Shown here: positions 6,699 through 14,276 of the stretch, piece after piece
Numbering within the stretch: position 1 is the first letter of the stretch
How the letters are laid out: every line of letters starts with the position of its first letter
Notes under the pieces: model-generated
Seen by the model: the letters and a program-made list of their open reading frames with translations, nothing else
Told to the model about the DNA's origin: nothing
Databases searched by the model: none
NCBI GenBank assembly: GCA_040005265.1
Contig: JBDTZF010000037.1
Location: 1-21,028 of the forward strand
Direction of reading: 5' to 3'
Source of the DNA: JBDTZF01 sp040005265
GTDB taxonomy: Bacteria > Verrucomicrobiota > Verrucomicrobiia > Chthoniobacterales > UBA10450
Length of the DNA: 21,028 nucleotides
Made by a program: the position numbers and the translations under genes

Positions 6699-6742
6699 GC
6701 GCGATCCTGCATTCGAAAAGTAACCTGAGGAAAGGAAGTTTA

Positions 6743-7429
6743 ATGAAATCACTGACAGCACTTATCGCAATCACCGCAATCGGATTTGCCGCGTCGGCCT
6801 GGGCCCAAGAAGAGGAAGCGACAGCGACGCCGATAGAGGAGCAATCGGCTACCACGATCGAAGAGACCCCTGCAGCTCCCGCTCCAGCGCCAGCCGTTGA
6901 AACCACTCCCGCCCCTTCCGCCCCGACTAAGGCGGAGCCCACAAGCTCCCCGGCTGCAAAGTCGCCAAAAGTCGCGACTCCGGCGGCTTCACCAACAAAG
7001 GCCTCATCTGCAGCCACGGCCGCAGCCCCAATGCCATCGGGAAAGAAGATGAGCGTCGAAGCATCCATCAAGGATAACGAAAACCGATGGGCCGCAGCCG
7101 CTCTCAAACGAGATATGGCAGCCGTTCAGATATTGTTGGCCGATGATTTCATTGGGATCAATTCCAAGGGCAAAGTCCAGAACCGCCGCGCCCTGATGGG
7201 CGAAATGAAGGGCGACAAGGACACTTATACATCCACAAAGAACGAGAAAATGGATGTTCACAAGTTCGGTAATAACGTCGCCGTAGTCGTTGGCACCTAT
7301 CACGAGAAAGGCACCGGCAAAGACACTAAGGCCTTCGATCGGTCTTACCGCTTTAGCGATACCTGGGTCGAGCGAAACGGCCAATGGAGATGCGTGGCGA
7401 GCCAGTCGATCATGTTGGGCAAGCGATAA
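6743..7429 (+). CDS. Secreted NTF2-like (DUF4440/SnoaL-fold) protein with Pro/Ala-rich linker
   Basis: The 228-residue product has a clear signal peptide (MKSLTALIAITAIGFAASAWA, cleavage after A21), then an acidic and Ala/Pro/Thr-rich low-complexity linker (about 22-105) and a C-terminal domain from SIKDNENRWAAAALKRDMAA to the end. That domain (LLADDFIGINSKGKV, NNVAVVVGTYHEKG, YRFSDTWVERNGQWRCVASQ) matches the DUF4440/NTF2-like fold. The domain often binds small molecules or serves in protein interaction, and no catalytic residues can be assigned. A good ribosome binding site (GAGGAAAGGAAG, 6727-6738) fixes the start at 6743. The gene is divergent from the ECF sigma operon and ends in a strong terminator. 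Confidence 0.85.
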   Translation: MKSLTALIAITAIGFAASAWAQEEEATATPIEEQSATTIEETPAAPAPAPAVETTPAPSAPTKAEPTSSPAAKSPKVATPAASPTKASSAATAAAPMPSGKKMSVEASIKDNENRWAAAALKRDMAAVQILLADDFIGINSKGKVQNRRALMGEMKGDKDTYTSTKNEKMDVHKFGNNVAVVVGTYHEKGTGKDTKAFDRSYRFSDTWVERNGQWRCVASQSIMLGKR

Positions 7430-7465
7430 TACGGTTTAGCGTTTTAGATCAAACCAACACAATTT

Positions 7466-7502
7466 GGCGGCAGCCGCGCGAGTGGCTGCCGCCTTTTTTT
7501 TT
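7466..7502 (+). terminator. Rho-independent terminator
   Basis: Perfect 10-bp GC-rich arms GGCGGCAGCC (7466-7475) and GGCTGCCGCC (7484-7493) with an 8-base loop are followed by nine T. It lies 36 bases after the NTF2-like gene and insulates treS-mak downstream. Confidence 0.95.
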
Positions 7503-7573
7503 GAGGCCCGGCCTGGGGTCTGCCTCAACCGCGTGATTGCGCGCGGGCGGTTTGTGCGACAAAGGTTAACCGC

Positions 7574-10500
7574 ATGGCAAAGGAAGCGAACCAGCCGGAT
7601 GTCGATCCTCTATGGTACAAGGATGCCGTCATCTACGAGCTGCACGTCAAGACATTCCACGATAGCGATGGCGATGGAATGGGCGACTTCCGCGGCCTGA
7701 TCGCGAAGCTTGATTACCTTCAGGAGCTCGGCGTCACCGCCATTTGGCTGCTGCCGTTTTATCCTTCGCCGCTGCGGGACGACGGCTACGACATCGCCGA
7801 TTACCTTGACGTAAATCCAAAGTACGGATCGCTTGACGATTTTCGCGCCTTCTTAAGCGCGGCGCACGGACGCGGGCTGCGCGTCATCACCGAGCTGGTG
7901 ATCAATCACACGTCCGATCAAAATCCCTGGTTTCAAAAATCGCGAAGAGCGCCTCCCGGTTCCCCGGAGCGGGAGTTCTACGTCTGGAGCGATACGCCGG
8001 AAAAATACCAGGATGCTCGAATCATCTTTAAAGATTTCGAGACGTCAAACTGGACCTGGGATCCCGTCGCGAAGGCGTATTACTGGCACCGTTTTTATTC
8101 GCATCAGCCGGATTTGAATTTCGATAATCCGGCTGTGCACGAAGCGGTCGAAAAAGTCTGCGATTTCTGGCTGAACATGGGAGTCGACGGTCTCCGGCTC
8201 GACGCGGTGCCTTACCTCTACGAGCGCGAAGGAACCAACTGCGAAAATTTGCCCGAGACTCACGTCTATCTGAAAAAACTGCGCGCTCATATGGACGCGA
8301 AATTTCCCGGGCGAATGTTGCTCGCAGAAGCGAATCAGTGGCCCGAAGACTCTGTCGCGTATTTCGGTGACGGAGACGAGTCGCACATGAATTTCCATTT
8401 TCCGCTGATGCCGAGAATGTTCATGGCGTTGCAAATGGAGGACCGGTTCCCGATCATCGACATCCTCGATCAAACACCGCCGATCCCCGACCAATGCCAA
8501 TGGGCGATGTTCCTTCGCAATCACGACGAGTTGACGCTGGAAATGGTGACCGATGAGGAGCGCGATTATATGTGGCGCGTTTATGCGAACGATCCGCTAG
8601 CGCGGATCAACCTTGGCATTCGCCGGCGGCTGGCACCTTTGGTCGGCAACAACCGGCGCAAAATCGAATTACTCAACACCATGCTCCTCTCCATGCCGGG
8701 CACGCCGATCATTTACTACGGCGACGAGATCGGAATGGGCGACAACATTTATCTGGGCGACCGCAACGGTTGCCGCACACCAATGCAATGGAGTCCCGAC
8801 CGCAACGCCGGCTTTTCAAAAGCCAATCCGCAGCAGCTCCATTTGCCGATCATCATCGACCCTGAATATCACTACGAGGCGGTCAATGTTGAGAACCATC
8901 AGAAGAACCTCTCTTCCTTGCTCTGGTGGACCCGCCGGATCATCGCAATGCGGAAGAATTTCAAGGCATTTTCCCGCGGTTCGCTCGAGTTCCTTTTTCC
9001 TGACAACGCCAAAATTCTCGCATTCCTTCGACGGTTCGAGGACCAGACAATGGTCGTCGTCGTTAATCTTTCGCGCTTCTCGCAATCAACCCAGCTCGAT
9101 CTCTCCCGCTTTTCCGGTTGCGGGCTAATGGAAGTCTTTAGCCAGAACTATTTCCCGCGAATCAAGAAATCGCCCTACGCCATCATGCTCGGACCGCACA
9201 CCTGTTACTGGTTCGCCGTTCGTTCGATGCCCGCGGCGGCGCGCTCCACTCAAAAAGTGCGCGTTCCGGCCATTGACGCAGAGCCGAATCTTGAAGCGCT
9301 ATTGGCAAACAACGTGAGAGACGTCATGGAGCGCCAAGTCCTGCCGTCGTATATTCAAAACTGCAGATGGTTCGGCTCCAAAGCGCGAACGCTTCGCCAG
9401 ATGAAAGTAGTCGAGCGCGCGCCGGTTTCGCCCAAGCCGGGCGCTGCGCAAATCTGGTTCATAGAAATCAGTTACCTGGATGGGCCGACTGAAACGTTCG
9501 CGTTTCCCGTTCAGATTGCCACCGGTGATGCCGCGCGCGCGATTGCTCAAACCGCGCCGGAAGCTATCATCGCGCGTTTCAGCGGATCGGACGAAACCGT
9601 GCTGCACGACGCGATTTGGGATCCAAGTTTTCGCGCGCAGTTGTTCCGGGCGATTGCCGAACGGGAAAGCATGCAAGGCCAATGGGGCACGTTCGCGGGA
9701 AATCCGGGCAGTGCGCTTTCGAACGATGGGGCCCGCGAGATCCCTCCGTCGCAGGTGTTGCGCGGCGAGCAGAGCAATTCGTCCATGCTCTTCGAGAACA
9801 AATATTTCCTGAAACTCTATCGCAAGCTCGAAGACGGCGTGAATCCCGATGCGGAAATCACCCGGTTCCTGACCGCACGCACGCAATTTCCAAATGTGCC
9901 GGCATTTCAAGGCGCGCTCGAATATCGCCGCGACAAAGCTCAGCCGACGGTGCTTTGTTTGTTGCAGAGTGCCGTCACCAGCGAAGGGGACGCGTGGACG
10001 CTCACAATTGACGCTCTCGGCCGCTATTATGAGCGCGTGCTTGGTAGCAAGGCCGACTTGCAAAATCAGGCCACGCCGTCCAGTCCGCTTCTCGATGAAT
10101 TGATTGGCGGGATTTATCCGGAGAAAGCCATGTTGCTCGGGCAACGCACCGGTGAAATGCATCTGGCGCTTGCTTCGGCGCCGGATGACAAGCTTTTCTC
10201 GCCCGAGCCATTCAATGCCATGTCGCAACGTTCCGTTTATCAGAATATGCGGGCTCTATTGCGACGTAACTTTGCCTTGCTGCAAAAGAAAATTGCAGAT
10301 TTGCCGGAGGAATTTCGAGAGGAAGCAGAACAGGTCCTGGCTTCTGAAAAAGAGATTCACGACCGGGAGAAACGACTGCTCGATCGAAAGACGAATGCCG
10401 TGAAGATTCGTGTCCACGGCGATTATCATCTCGGACAGGTCCTCTCCACCGGAAAGGATTTCGTCATTCTCGATTTCGAGGGCGAACCGGCGCGTCCGTT

Positions 10501-10858
10501 GAGCGAGCGAAAATTGAAACGCTCGGCGCTGCGTGACGTCGCCGGGATGATGCGCTCATTTCAATACGCCGCTTACAGCGCGCTCTGGCAGCCGGCCATG
10601 CGCGCCGAGGACGTCCCGTTTCTCGAGCGCTGGGCCGATCTTTGGTACCGGAACATGAGCAGTATCTTTTTGCAGAGTTATTCAAAAGCAACGGTCGACG
10701 CGAAATTCATCCCGCAGGACAACGACGATCTTCAAATCGTGCTCGAAGCCTACCTCCTCGACAAAGCCGTCTACGAAATCGGCTACGAGCTAAACAACCG
10801 CCCTGACTGGGTCGTGATCCCGATCCGCGGCATCAAACACATTTTGCGATCAGCGTAG
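7574..10858 (+). CDS. treS: Trehalose synthase (maltose alpha-D-glucosyltransferase) fused to maltokinase
   Basis: This bifunctional 1094-residue enzyme interconverts trehalose and maltose (GH13 TreS) and phosphorylates maltose to maltose 1-phosphate (maltokinase, Mak/Pep2), the donor for GlgE. The TreS part (about 10-550) begins DPLWYKDAVIYELHVKTF and has the nucleophile Asp210 (DGLRLDAVPY), the acid/base Glu252 (LLAEANQW) and Asp318 (FLRNHDEL), then PGTPIIYYGDEIGMGD. The kinase part (about 575-1094) starts near VLPSYIQNCRWFGSKAR and has the phosphotransfer motif HGDYHLGQ (948-955) and the metal-binding DFEGEP (967-972). AAAGG lies 8 bases before the ATG. Such fusions are known in several phyla. 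The reading frame is intact throughout; glgE and glgB are not in this window. Confidence 0.95.
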   Translation: MAKEANQPDVDPLWYKDAVIYELHVKTFHDSDGDGMGDFRGLIAKLDYLQELGVTAIWLLPFYPSPLRDDGYDIADYLDVNPKYGSLDDFRAFLSAAHGRGLRVITELVINHTSDQNPWFQKSRRAPPGSPEREFYVWSDTPEKYQDARIIFKDFETSNWTWDPVAKAYYWHRFYSHQPDLNFDNPAVHEAVEKVCDFWLNMGVDGLRLDAVPYLYEREGTNCENLPETHVYLKKLRAHMDAKFPGRMLLAEANQWPEDSVAYFGDGDESHMNFHFPLMPRMFMALQMEDRFPIIDILDQTPPIPDQCQWAMFLRNHDELTLEMVTDEERDYMWRVYANDPLARINLGIRRRLAPLVGNNRRKIELLNTMLLSMPGTPIIYYGDEIGMGDNIYLGDRNGCRTPMQWSPDRNAGFSKANPQQLHLPIIIDPEYHYEAVNVENHQKNLSSLLWWTRRIIAMRKNFKAFSRGSLEFLFPDNAKILAFLRRFEDQTMVVVVNLSRFSQSTQLDLSRFSGCGLMEVFSQNYFPRIKKSPYAIMLGPHTCYWFAVRSMPAAARSTQKVRVPAIDAEPNLEALLANNVRDVMERQVLPSYIQNCRWFGSKARTLRQMKVVERAPVSPKPGAAQIWFIEISYLDGPTETFAFPVQIATGDAARAIAQTAPEAIIARFSGSDETVLHDAIWDPSFRAQLFRAIAERESMQGQWGTFAGNPGSALSNDGAREIPPSQVLRGEQSNSSMLFENKYFLKLYRKLEDGVNPDAEITRFLTARTQFPNVPAFQGALEYRRDKAQPTVLCLLQSAVTSEGDAWTLTIDALGRYYERVLGSKADLQNQATPSSPLLDELIGGIYPEKAMLLGQRTGEMHLALASAPDDKLFSPEPFNAMSQRSVYQNMRALLRRNFALLQKKIADLPEEFREEAEQVLASEKEIHDREKRLLDRKTNAVKIRVHGDYHLGQVLSTGKDFVILDFEGEPARPLSERKLKRSALRDVAGMMRSFQYAAYSALWQPAMRAEDVPFLERWADLWYRNMSSIFLQSYSKATVDAKFIPQDNDDLQIVLEAYLLDKAVYEIGYELNNRPDWVVIPIRGIKHILRSA

Positions 10859-10918
10859 CTATTGTGCATACGAATCAACACGGGCGAATCACAAATTTAG
10901 AATGAAAATTGTTTCTTC

Positions 10919-10944
10919 ATCTGTGAAAATCTGTGTAAATCTGT
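10919..10944. repeat. Phased 10-bp direct repeat upstream of the CADD-like gene
   Basis: ATCTGTGAAA and ATCTGTGTAA are followed by a third partial unit ATCTGT, giving a strict 10-bp period about 30 bases before the start codon. It could be a binding site on one DNA face or a dispersed genomic repeat. The remainder of the spacer 10859-10972 is AT-rich without a clear promoter. Confidence 0.45.
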
Positions 10945-10972
10945 TGCCATTCAGAAGTAGCCCTGAAGAAAT

Positions 10973-11647
10973 ATGAAGAACCAACATCTCGACAATATCG
11001 ACAACGACATCGCGGAGAAACATCTCTTAAAACACCCGTTTTATCTCGCTTGGACGCGTGGAGAGCTCAGCAAAGAAGCGCTCACCGACTATGCCCGGCA
11101 GTACTATCACCACGTCGCGGCATTCCCGACGTATCTCTCAGCGGTGCACGCCAAATGCGACGATCAACCGACACGGAAACAACTTCTTTCGAATCTGATC
11201 GACGAAGAAGCCGGCTCACCGAATCACCCCGAGCTCTGGCTCAGATTTGCCGAAGCTCTCGGCGTTTCCGATGTCGAAGTTCGAAACACCGCAAAACAAG
11301 CTGAGACGAACAACTTGATCGGTACGTTCCGATTAGTCTGCGGTGAAGAATCGACTGCGGAAGGTCTCGCGGCTTTGTATGCCTACGAGAGTCAGATTCC
11401 GGCAATCTGTGAATCGAAAATCGACGGACTGAAGAAGCACTACGGTTTCAGCGATCCGACGCATTACGAATATTTCAGCGTCCATATCGAAGCCGACCGC
11501 GAACACTCCGCCGCAGAGCGCGAAATGCTCAGCGACTACATCGACAATCACAATGTTGAATCGGTGAAGGCATCCGTGAACCGCGTTCTCGACGCGCTTT
11601 GGGAGATGCTTTCCGGCGTCTGTCGCCGTCACGCCATCGCTTGCTGA
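10973..11647 (+). CDS. CADD-family heme-oxygenase-fold diiron protein, probable self-sacrificing p-aminobenzoate synthase
   Basis: The 224-residue product resembles Chlamydia trachomatis CADD along its length: KHLLKHPFYLAWTRGELSKE, YARQYYHHVAAFPTYLSA, LIDEEAGSPNHPELW, AALYAYESQIP, YFSVHIEADREH. From memory of CADD, its metal ligands Glu81, His88, Glu142, His174, Asp178 and His181 correspond to Glu78, His85, Glu139, His171, Asp175 and His178 here. The reported substrate Tyr27 corresponds to Tyr24 and Lys152 to Lys149. CADD makes p-aminobenzoate for folate from its own tyrosine, so the same is inferred here. PqqC and TenA share the fold but not this pattern. No folate genes are adjacent, and fabI follows after a repeat-filled 205-bp spacer. 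The C-terminal tail diverges, ending CRRHAIAC. Confidence 0.85.
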   Translation: MKNQHLDNIDNDIAEKHLLKHPFYLAWTRGELSKEALTDYARQYYHHVAAFPTYLSAVHAKCDDQPTRKQLLSNLIDEEAGSPNHPELWLRFAEALGVSDVEVRNTAKQAETNNLIGTFRLVCGEESTAEGLAALYAYESQIPAICESKIDGLKKHYGFSDPTHYEYFSVHIEADREHSAAEREMLSDYIDNHNVESVKASVNRVLDALWEMLSGVCRRHAIAC

Positions 11648-11657
11648 TTTTTCTTCT

Positions 11658-11725
11658 GTAGCGGCGGTCTGTGACCGTCGCACTATTGAATCCTAATTCG
11701 AACGACGGTCACAGACCGCCGCTAC
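11658..11725. repeat. REP/BIME-like palindromic element (family 2)
   Basis: Two perfect 23-bp inverted arms (11658-11680 and 11703-11725) are separated by 22 bases. Each arm begins GTAG and then folds on itself (CGGCGGTC-TGT-GACCGTCG, one G:T pair), so the element equals two REP hairpins in opposite orientation. A GTAG foot plus hairpin is the signature of REP sequences acted on by RAYT-type Y1 transposases. It starts 10 bases after the CADD-like stop and could also act as a terminator or mRNA-stabilising stem. No RAYT gene is in the window. Confidence 0.8.
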
Positions 11726-11736
11726 TGGCAGGAGCC

Positions 11737-11780
11737 CCAAAAGACAAAGTTAGGGCCGCCGCCGGCGCGGATGCCATCCA
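11737..11780 (+). repeat. Right-half remnant of the ~100-bp repeat family 1
   Basis: It contains the family core AAAAGACAAAGTTAGG (11739-11754) and a decayed right terminus GGCGCGGATGCCATCCA. The left terminus is missing, apparently replaced by the adjacent palindromic element. It is in the same orientation as the three fuller copies. Confidence 0.7.
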
Positions 11781-11813
11781 AGTCGATGCACGCCGGTTTA
11801 CCAGGATGGAAAT

Positions 11814-11830
11814 CGTTGTAACGTTGTAAC
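11814..11830. repeat. Tandem 8-bp repeat upstream of fabI
   Basis: CGTTGTAA occurs twice in direct succession (CGTTGTAACGTTGTAAC), ending 22 bases before the fabI start codon. It may be an operator half-site pair or chance. No consensus promoter or ribosome binding site is evident between it and the ATG. Confidence 0.35.
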
Positions 11831-11852
11831 GCTCTTAACTTTCTCAACTTTT

Positions 11853-12629
11853 ATGACTCCACAGGTTTTAGCAGGAAAAGTCGGCGTTGTTTTCGGTGTA
11901 GCCAATAAACGCAGCATCGCCTGGGCGATCGCGAAAGCGTGGTCCGCCGCAGGTGCAAAATTGATTTTCAATTATCAGGGCGAGCGCCTGAAAGAAAATG
12001 TCGAGGAGCTCGTTGGCGAATTTGGAGAAAAGACGCCGTTCTTTCCATGCGATGTATCGAATGATGTCGAGATCGCGTCGTTCTTTGAAAAGGTCCGCGG
12101 CGAAACCGATCGGGTCGATCTTCTCCTCCATTCAGTTGCCTTCGCGCCGAAGGAATCGCTGGAGGGCGATTTTGTGAGCACGACGCGCGAAGCGTTTCGC
12201 ACCGCGCACGACATCAGCGCCTATTCGCTTGTTGCTCTCTCCCGTGCGACCGCACCGATGATGACAAATGGCGGGAGCGTTCTCGCGATGACTTATTACG
12301 GCGCGGAAAAGGTTGTGCCTCATTACAACGTAATGGGCGTGGCCAAGGCGAGCCTCGAAGCATCGACTCGTTATCTCGCATACGATCTTGGGCCAAAGAA
12401 AATCCGCGTGAATTGCATTTCGGCGGGACCGGTCCAAACGCTGGCCGCCCGCGGCATCAGCGGATTCAGCGCGATGCTTAAACATTACCAGGAACGCGCG
12501 CCGCTGAAGCGAAGCTGCGATCCGGCCGAGCTGGGCGAGACCGGAGTTTTTCTGGCCAGCGACGGCGCGGCTGCCATCACCGGTCAGGTGATTTACGTGG
12601 ACGGCGGGTATCAGATCATGGGGATGTGA
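11853..12629 (+). CDS. fabI: Enoyl-[acyl-carrier-protein] reductase (NADH), FabI type
   Basis: It catalyses the last reduction of each fatty acid elongation cycle. The 258-residue short-chain dehydrogenase has the FabI N terminus GVVFGVANKRSIAWAIAKA, HSVAFAP (93-99), and the active-site array TYYGAEKVVPHYNVMGVAK with Tyr148, Tyr158 and Lys165 (Y-x6-K, the FabI pattern rather than the Y-x3-K of ordinary SDRs). It ends GQVIYVDGGYQIMGM. Length and start match the family. FabI is the triclosan target, and nothing in the visible motif suggests an unusual site. It appears to be transcribed alone; the spacer before it is full of repeats and the one after it holds another repeat element. Confidence 0.95.
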   Translation: MTPQVLAGKVGVVFGVANKRSIAWAIAKAWSAAGAKLIFNYQGERLKENVEELVGEFGEKTPFFPCDVSNDVEIASFFEKVRGETDRVDLLLHSVAFAPKESLEGDFVSTTREAFRTAHDISAYSLVALSRATAPMMTNGGSVLAMTYYGAEKVVPHYNVMGVAKASLEASTRYLAYDLGPKKIRVNCISAGPVQTLAARGISGFSAMLKHYQERAPLKRSCDPAELGETGVFLASDGAAAITGQVIYVDGGYQIMGM

Positions 12630-12630
12630 C

Positions 12631-12806
12631 CTGATCATGCTCATAATCGTGCTCCTAATCGAAACAACAAGAGATCGAGTATGAGCATGAGAGCGAGTAT
12701 CGAGCACAGGGTGTGGCGGGATGCGTTCCGTCGCGTCCAGAAATATTTGGACGCCGACAGCGCGGACGCCTTCCAGTGAAGTGCGATTACGAGCACGATC
12801 ATGAAC
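12631..12806. repeat. Imperfect long inverted repeat spanning the fabI-glcD spacer and the glcD start codon
   Basis: Arms 12639-12661 and 12784-12806 are complementary at 20 of 23 positions; the right arm includes the glcD ATG. A nested shorter pair, CATGCTCATA (12636-12645) and TATGAGCATG (12680-12689), is perfect. Between the arms, 12714-12776 looks like a worn copy of repeat family 1 (ending CGCGGACGCCTTCCA). The spacer therefore seems built of two repeat types, one inside the other. Confidence 0.55.
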
Positions 12807-14177
12807 AAGAATGTCGCTGATGAACTGCGGAAATTATTGGGAAATGACGCAGTCGCCGATGATGCGGAGACGCTGACAGCCCACGGCGGCGATAAGTGGT
12901 TCGCCTCGCACGCGCCCGACGCCGTCGTCTTCGCAAGATCGACATCGGATGTCAGCAAACTTCTCCAATTCGCGTCGCGCGAAAAAATTCCGGTAACCGC
13001 GCGCGGCGCCGGTTACGGTTATGTCGGCGGGTGTGTGCCAGTCCAGGGCGGGGTTGTGCTCTCGATGGCCCGAATGAATCAAATCAAGAGCATCAATTTC
13101 GCCGATGCGATTGCGATCGTCGAACCCGGCGTGCTAACTGCCGAATTGAAAGACGCCGCGCGCGCCCAGAAATTGTTTTATCCGCCTGATCCGGCGAGCA
13201 TGAAAGACTGCACGATCGGCGGCAACGTGGCGACCAACGCCGGCGGGCCGCGGTGCTTGAAATACGGCGTAACGCGCAATTACGTCACCGGCCTCGAAGT
13301 TGTGCTCGCAAACGGCGAGACTCTGCGGACCGGCGGAGCGGTGCACAAGAATAAGACGGGATTCGATCTGATTGGTTTGTTTGTCGGCTCGGAGGGAATG
13401 CTCGGAGTTGTGACCGAAATCATGCTTCGCCTGCTGCCGCTGCCGCCGGCTCGCGCGACCTTGTCCGCGGCATTTGCATCGATGTCGCAAGCTGCCGCGG
13501 CGGTACAGGACATTTTCGCAGGCGGATTCCTGCCCGCATCTCTGGAGATCGCCGACAGCTTTACGCTGGAAGCTGCGCGAAAAGATCTAGGCAAGGCAAT
13601 CGTGCCGCCGGGTAACGCGCATCTGCTTATCGATCTTGATGGACAAGTGGAAAGCGTGCGCAGTGAGGCCGCGGTTATTCGCGAGTTACTGGAAAAGAAG
13701 CAACCAAACGCATTGGCGATGGCGACCGGAGAAGAAGATTGCGAAAAATTGTGGGCGCTTCGCCGCGAGTTTAGCAATTCACTGCGCGCCACCGGGCTGA
13801 CAAAATTGAATCAGGATGTTGTCGTCCCGCGTGGTCACATTGTCGATCTTGTCGAATTTGCGGAGAAGCTTCAGGCAAAACACGGCTTTCCGATCGCTTG
13901 TTTCGGTCATGCCGGGGACGGCAATATCCACGTCAACCTCATGGCAGACCGCTACAATCGGGACGCGGACGTTCGAAAGAAAGTCGATGGCGCGCTTGAC
14001 GAACTTTTTGCGCAGGTGCTCGCGTGGGGCGGGGTGATCACCGGCGAACACGGTATTGGCCTCGCAAAAAAGCGCTGGTGGCCTGAAGCGACCAGCGATG
14101 TTTCGCGAAATGTGCATGCCTCTTTGAAGCGGGCGCTCGATCCCGACGGCATTTTAAATCCTGGAAAGTTTCTGTGA
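12801..14177 (+). CDS. glcD: FAD-binding oxidase, glycolate oxidase GlcD / D-lactate dehydrogenase type
   Basis: The 458-residue flavoprotein oxidises a 2-hydroxy acid such as glycolate or D-lactate. The PCMH-type FAD domain covers about 38-215: PVTARGAGYGYVGGCVP (64-80), TIGGNVATNAGGPRCLKYGV (138-157) and FVGSEGMLGVVTEI. The C-terminal cap domain holds HAGDGNIHVN (370-379), GEHGIG (415-420) and the terminal DPDGILNPGKF. Length and domain order fit GlcD. The partner subunits glcE and the iron-sulfur glcF are not adjacent, so it may act alone as a D-lactate dehydrogenase-type enzyme or use subunits encoded elsewhere. The start codon lies in a repeat arm and no Shine-Dalgarno is seen. Confidence 0.9.
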   Translation: MNKNVADELRKLLGNDAVADDAETLTAHGGDKWFASHAPDAVVFARSTSDVSKLLQFASREKIPVTARGAGYGYVGGCVPVQGGVVLSMARMNQIKSINFADAIAIVEPGVLTAELKDAARAQKLFYPPDPASMKDCTIGGNVATNAGGPRCLKYGVTRNYVTGLEVVLANGETLRTGGAVHKNKTGFDLIGLFVGSEGMLGVVTEIMLRLLPLPPARATLSAAFASMSQAAAAVQDIFAGGFLPASLEIADSFTLEAARKDLGKAIVPPGNAHLLIDLDGQVESVRSEAAVIRELLEKKQPNALAMATGEEDCEKLWALRREFSNSLRATGLTKLNQDVVVPRGHIVDLVEFAEKLQAKHGFPIACFGHAGDGNIHVNLMADRYNRDADVRKKVDGALDELFAQVLAWGGVITGEHGIGLAKKRWWPEATSDVSRNVHASLKRALDPDGILNPGKFL

Positions 14178-14275
14178 TGGGAGGCGTCCGCGCCGTCGGC
14201 GCCCAAACATTTCAGGAAAACTGTGGTTATTCTCCAAGCACAAAGTAAGAGCGCCGATGGCGCGGACGCCCTCCA
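14178..14275 (+). repeat. Repeat family 1, copy A (98 bp)
   Basis: Terminal inverted repeats TGGGAGGCGTCCGCGCC and GGCGCGGACGCCCTCCA flank a core that includes AAGCACAAAGTAAGA (14236-14250), a diverged form of the family core. It starts on the base after the glcD stop and ends one base before the stop of the convergent gene, filling the whole spacer. Inner hairpins GCGCC-GTC-GGCGC can form at the left end. It may act as a two-way terminator. Confidence 0.8.
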
Positions 14276-14276
14276 A

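Noticed and set aside
6541..7107. 188-codon minus-strand frame rich in Ala, Val and Gly
   Set aside because: It mirrors the Ala/Pro/Thr-rich linker of the secreted NTF2-like protein; the low-complexity composition explains the long open frame.
9299..10228. 309-codon open frame on the minus strand
   Set aside because: It lies wholly inside the treS-mak gene, whose plus-strand frame has clear maltokinase sequence; the minus product shows no recognisable motif.
11658..11780. CRISPR array
   Set aside because: The repeats in this window are inverted, few and irregularly spaced; there are no direct repeats with unique spacers and no cas gene.
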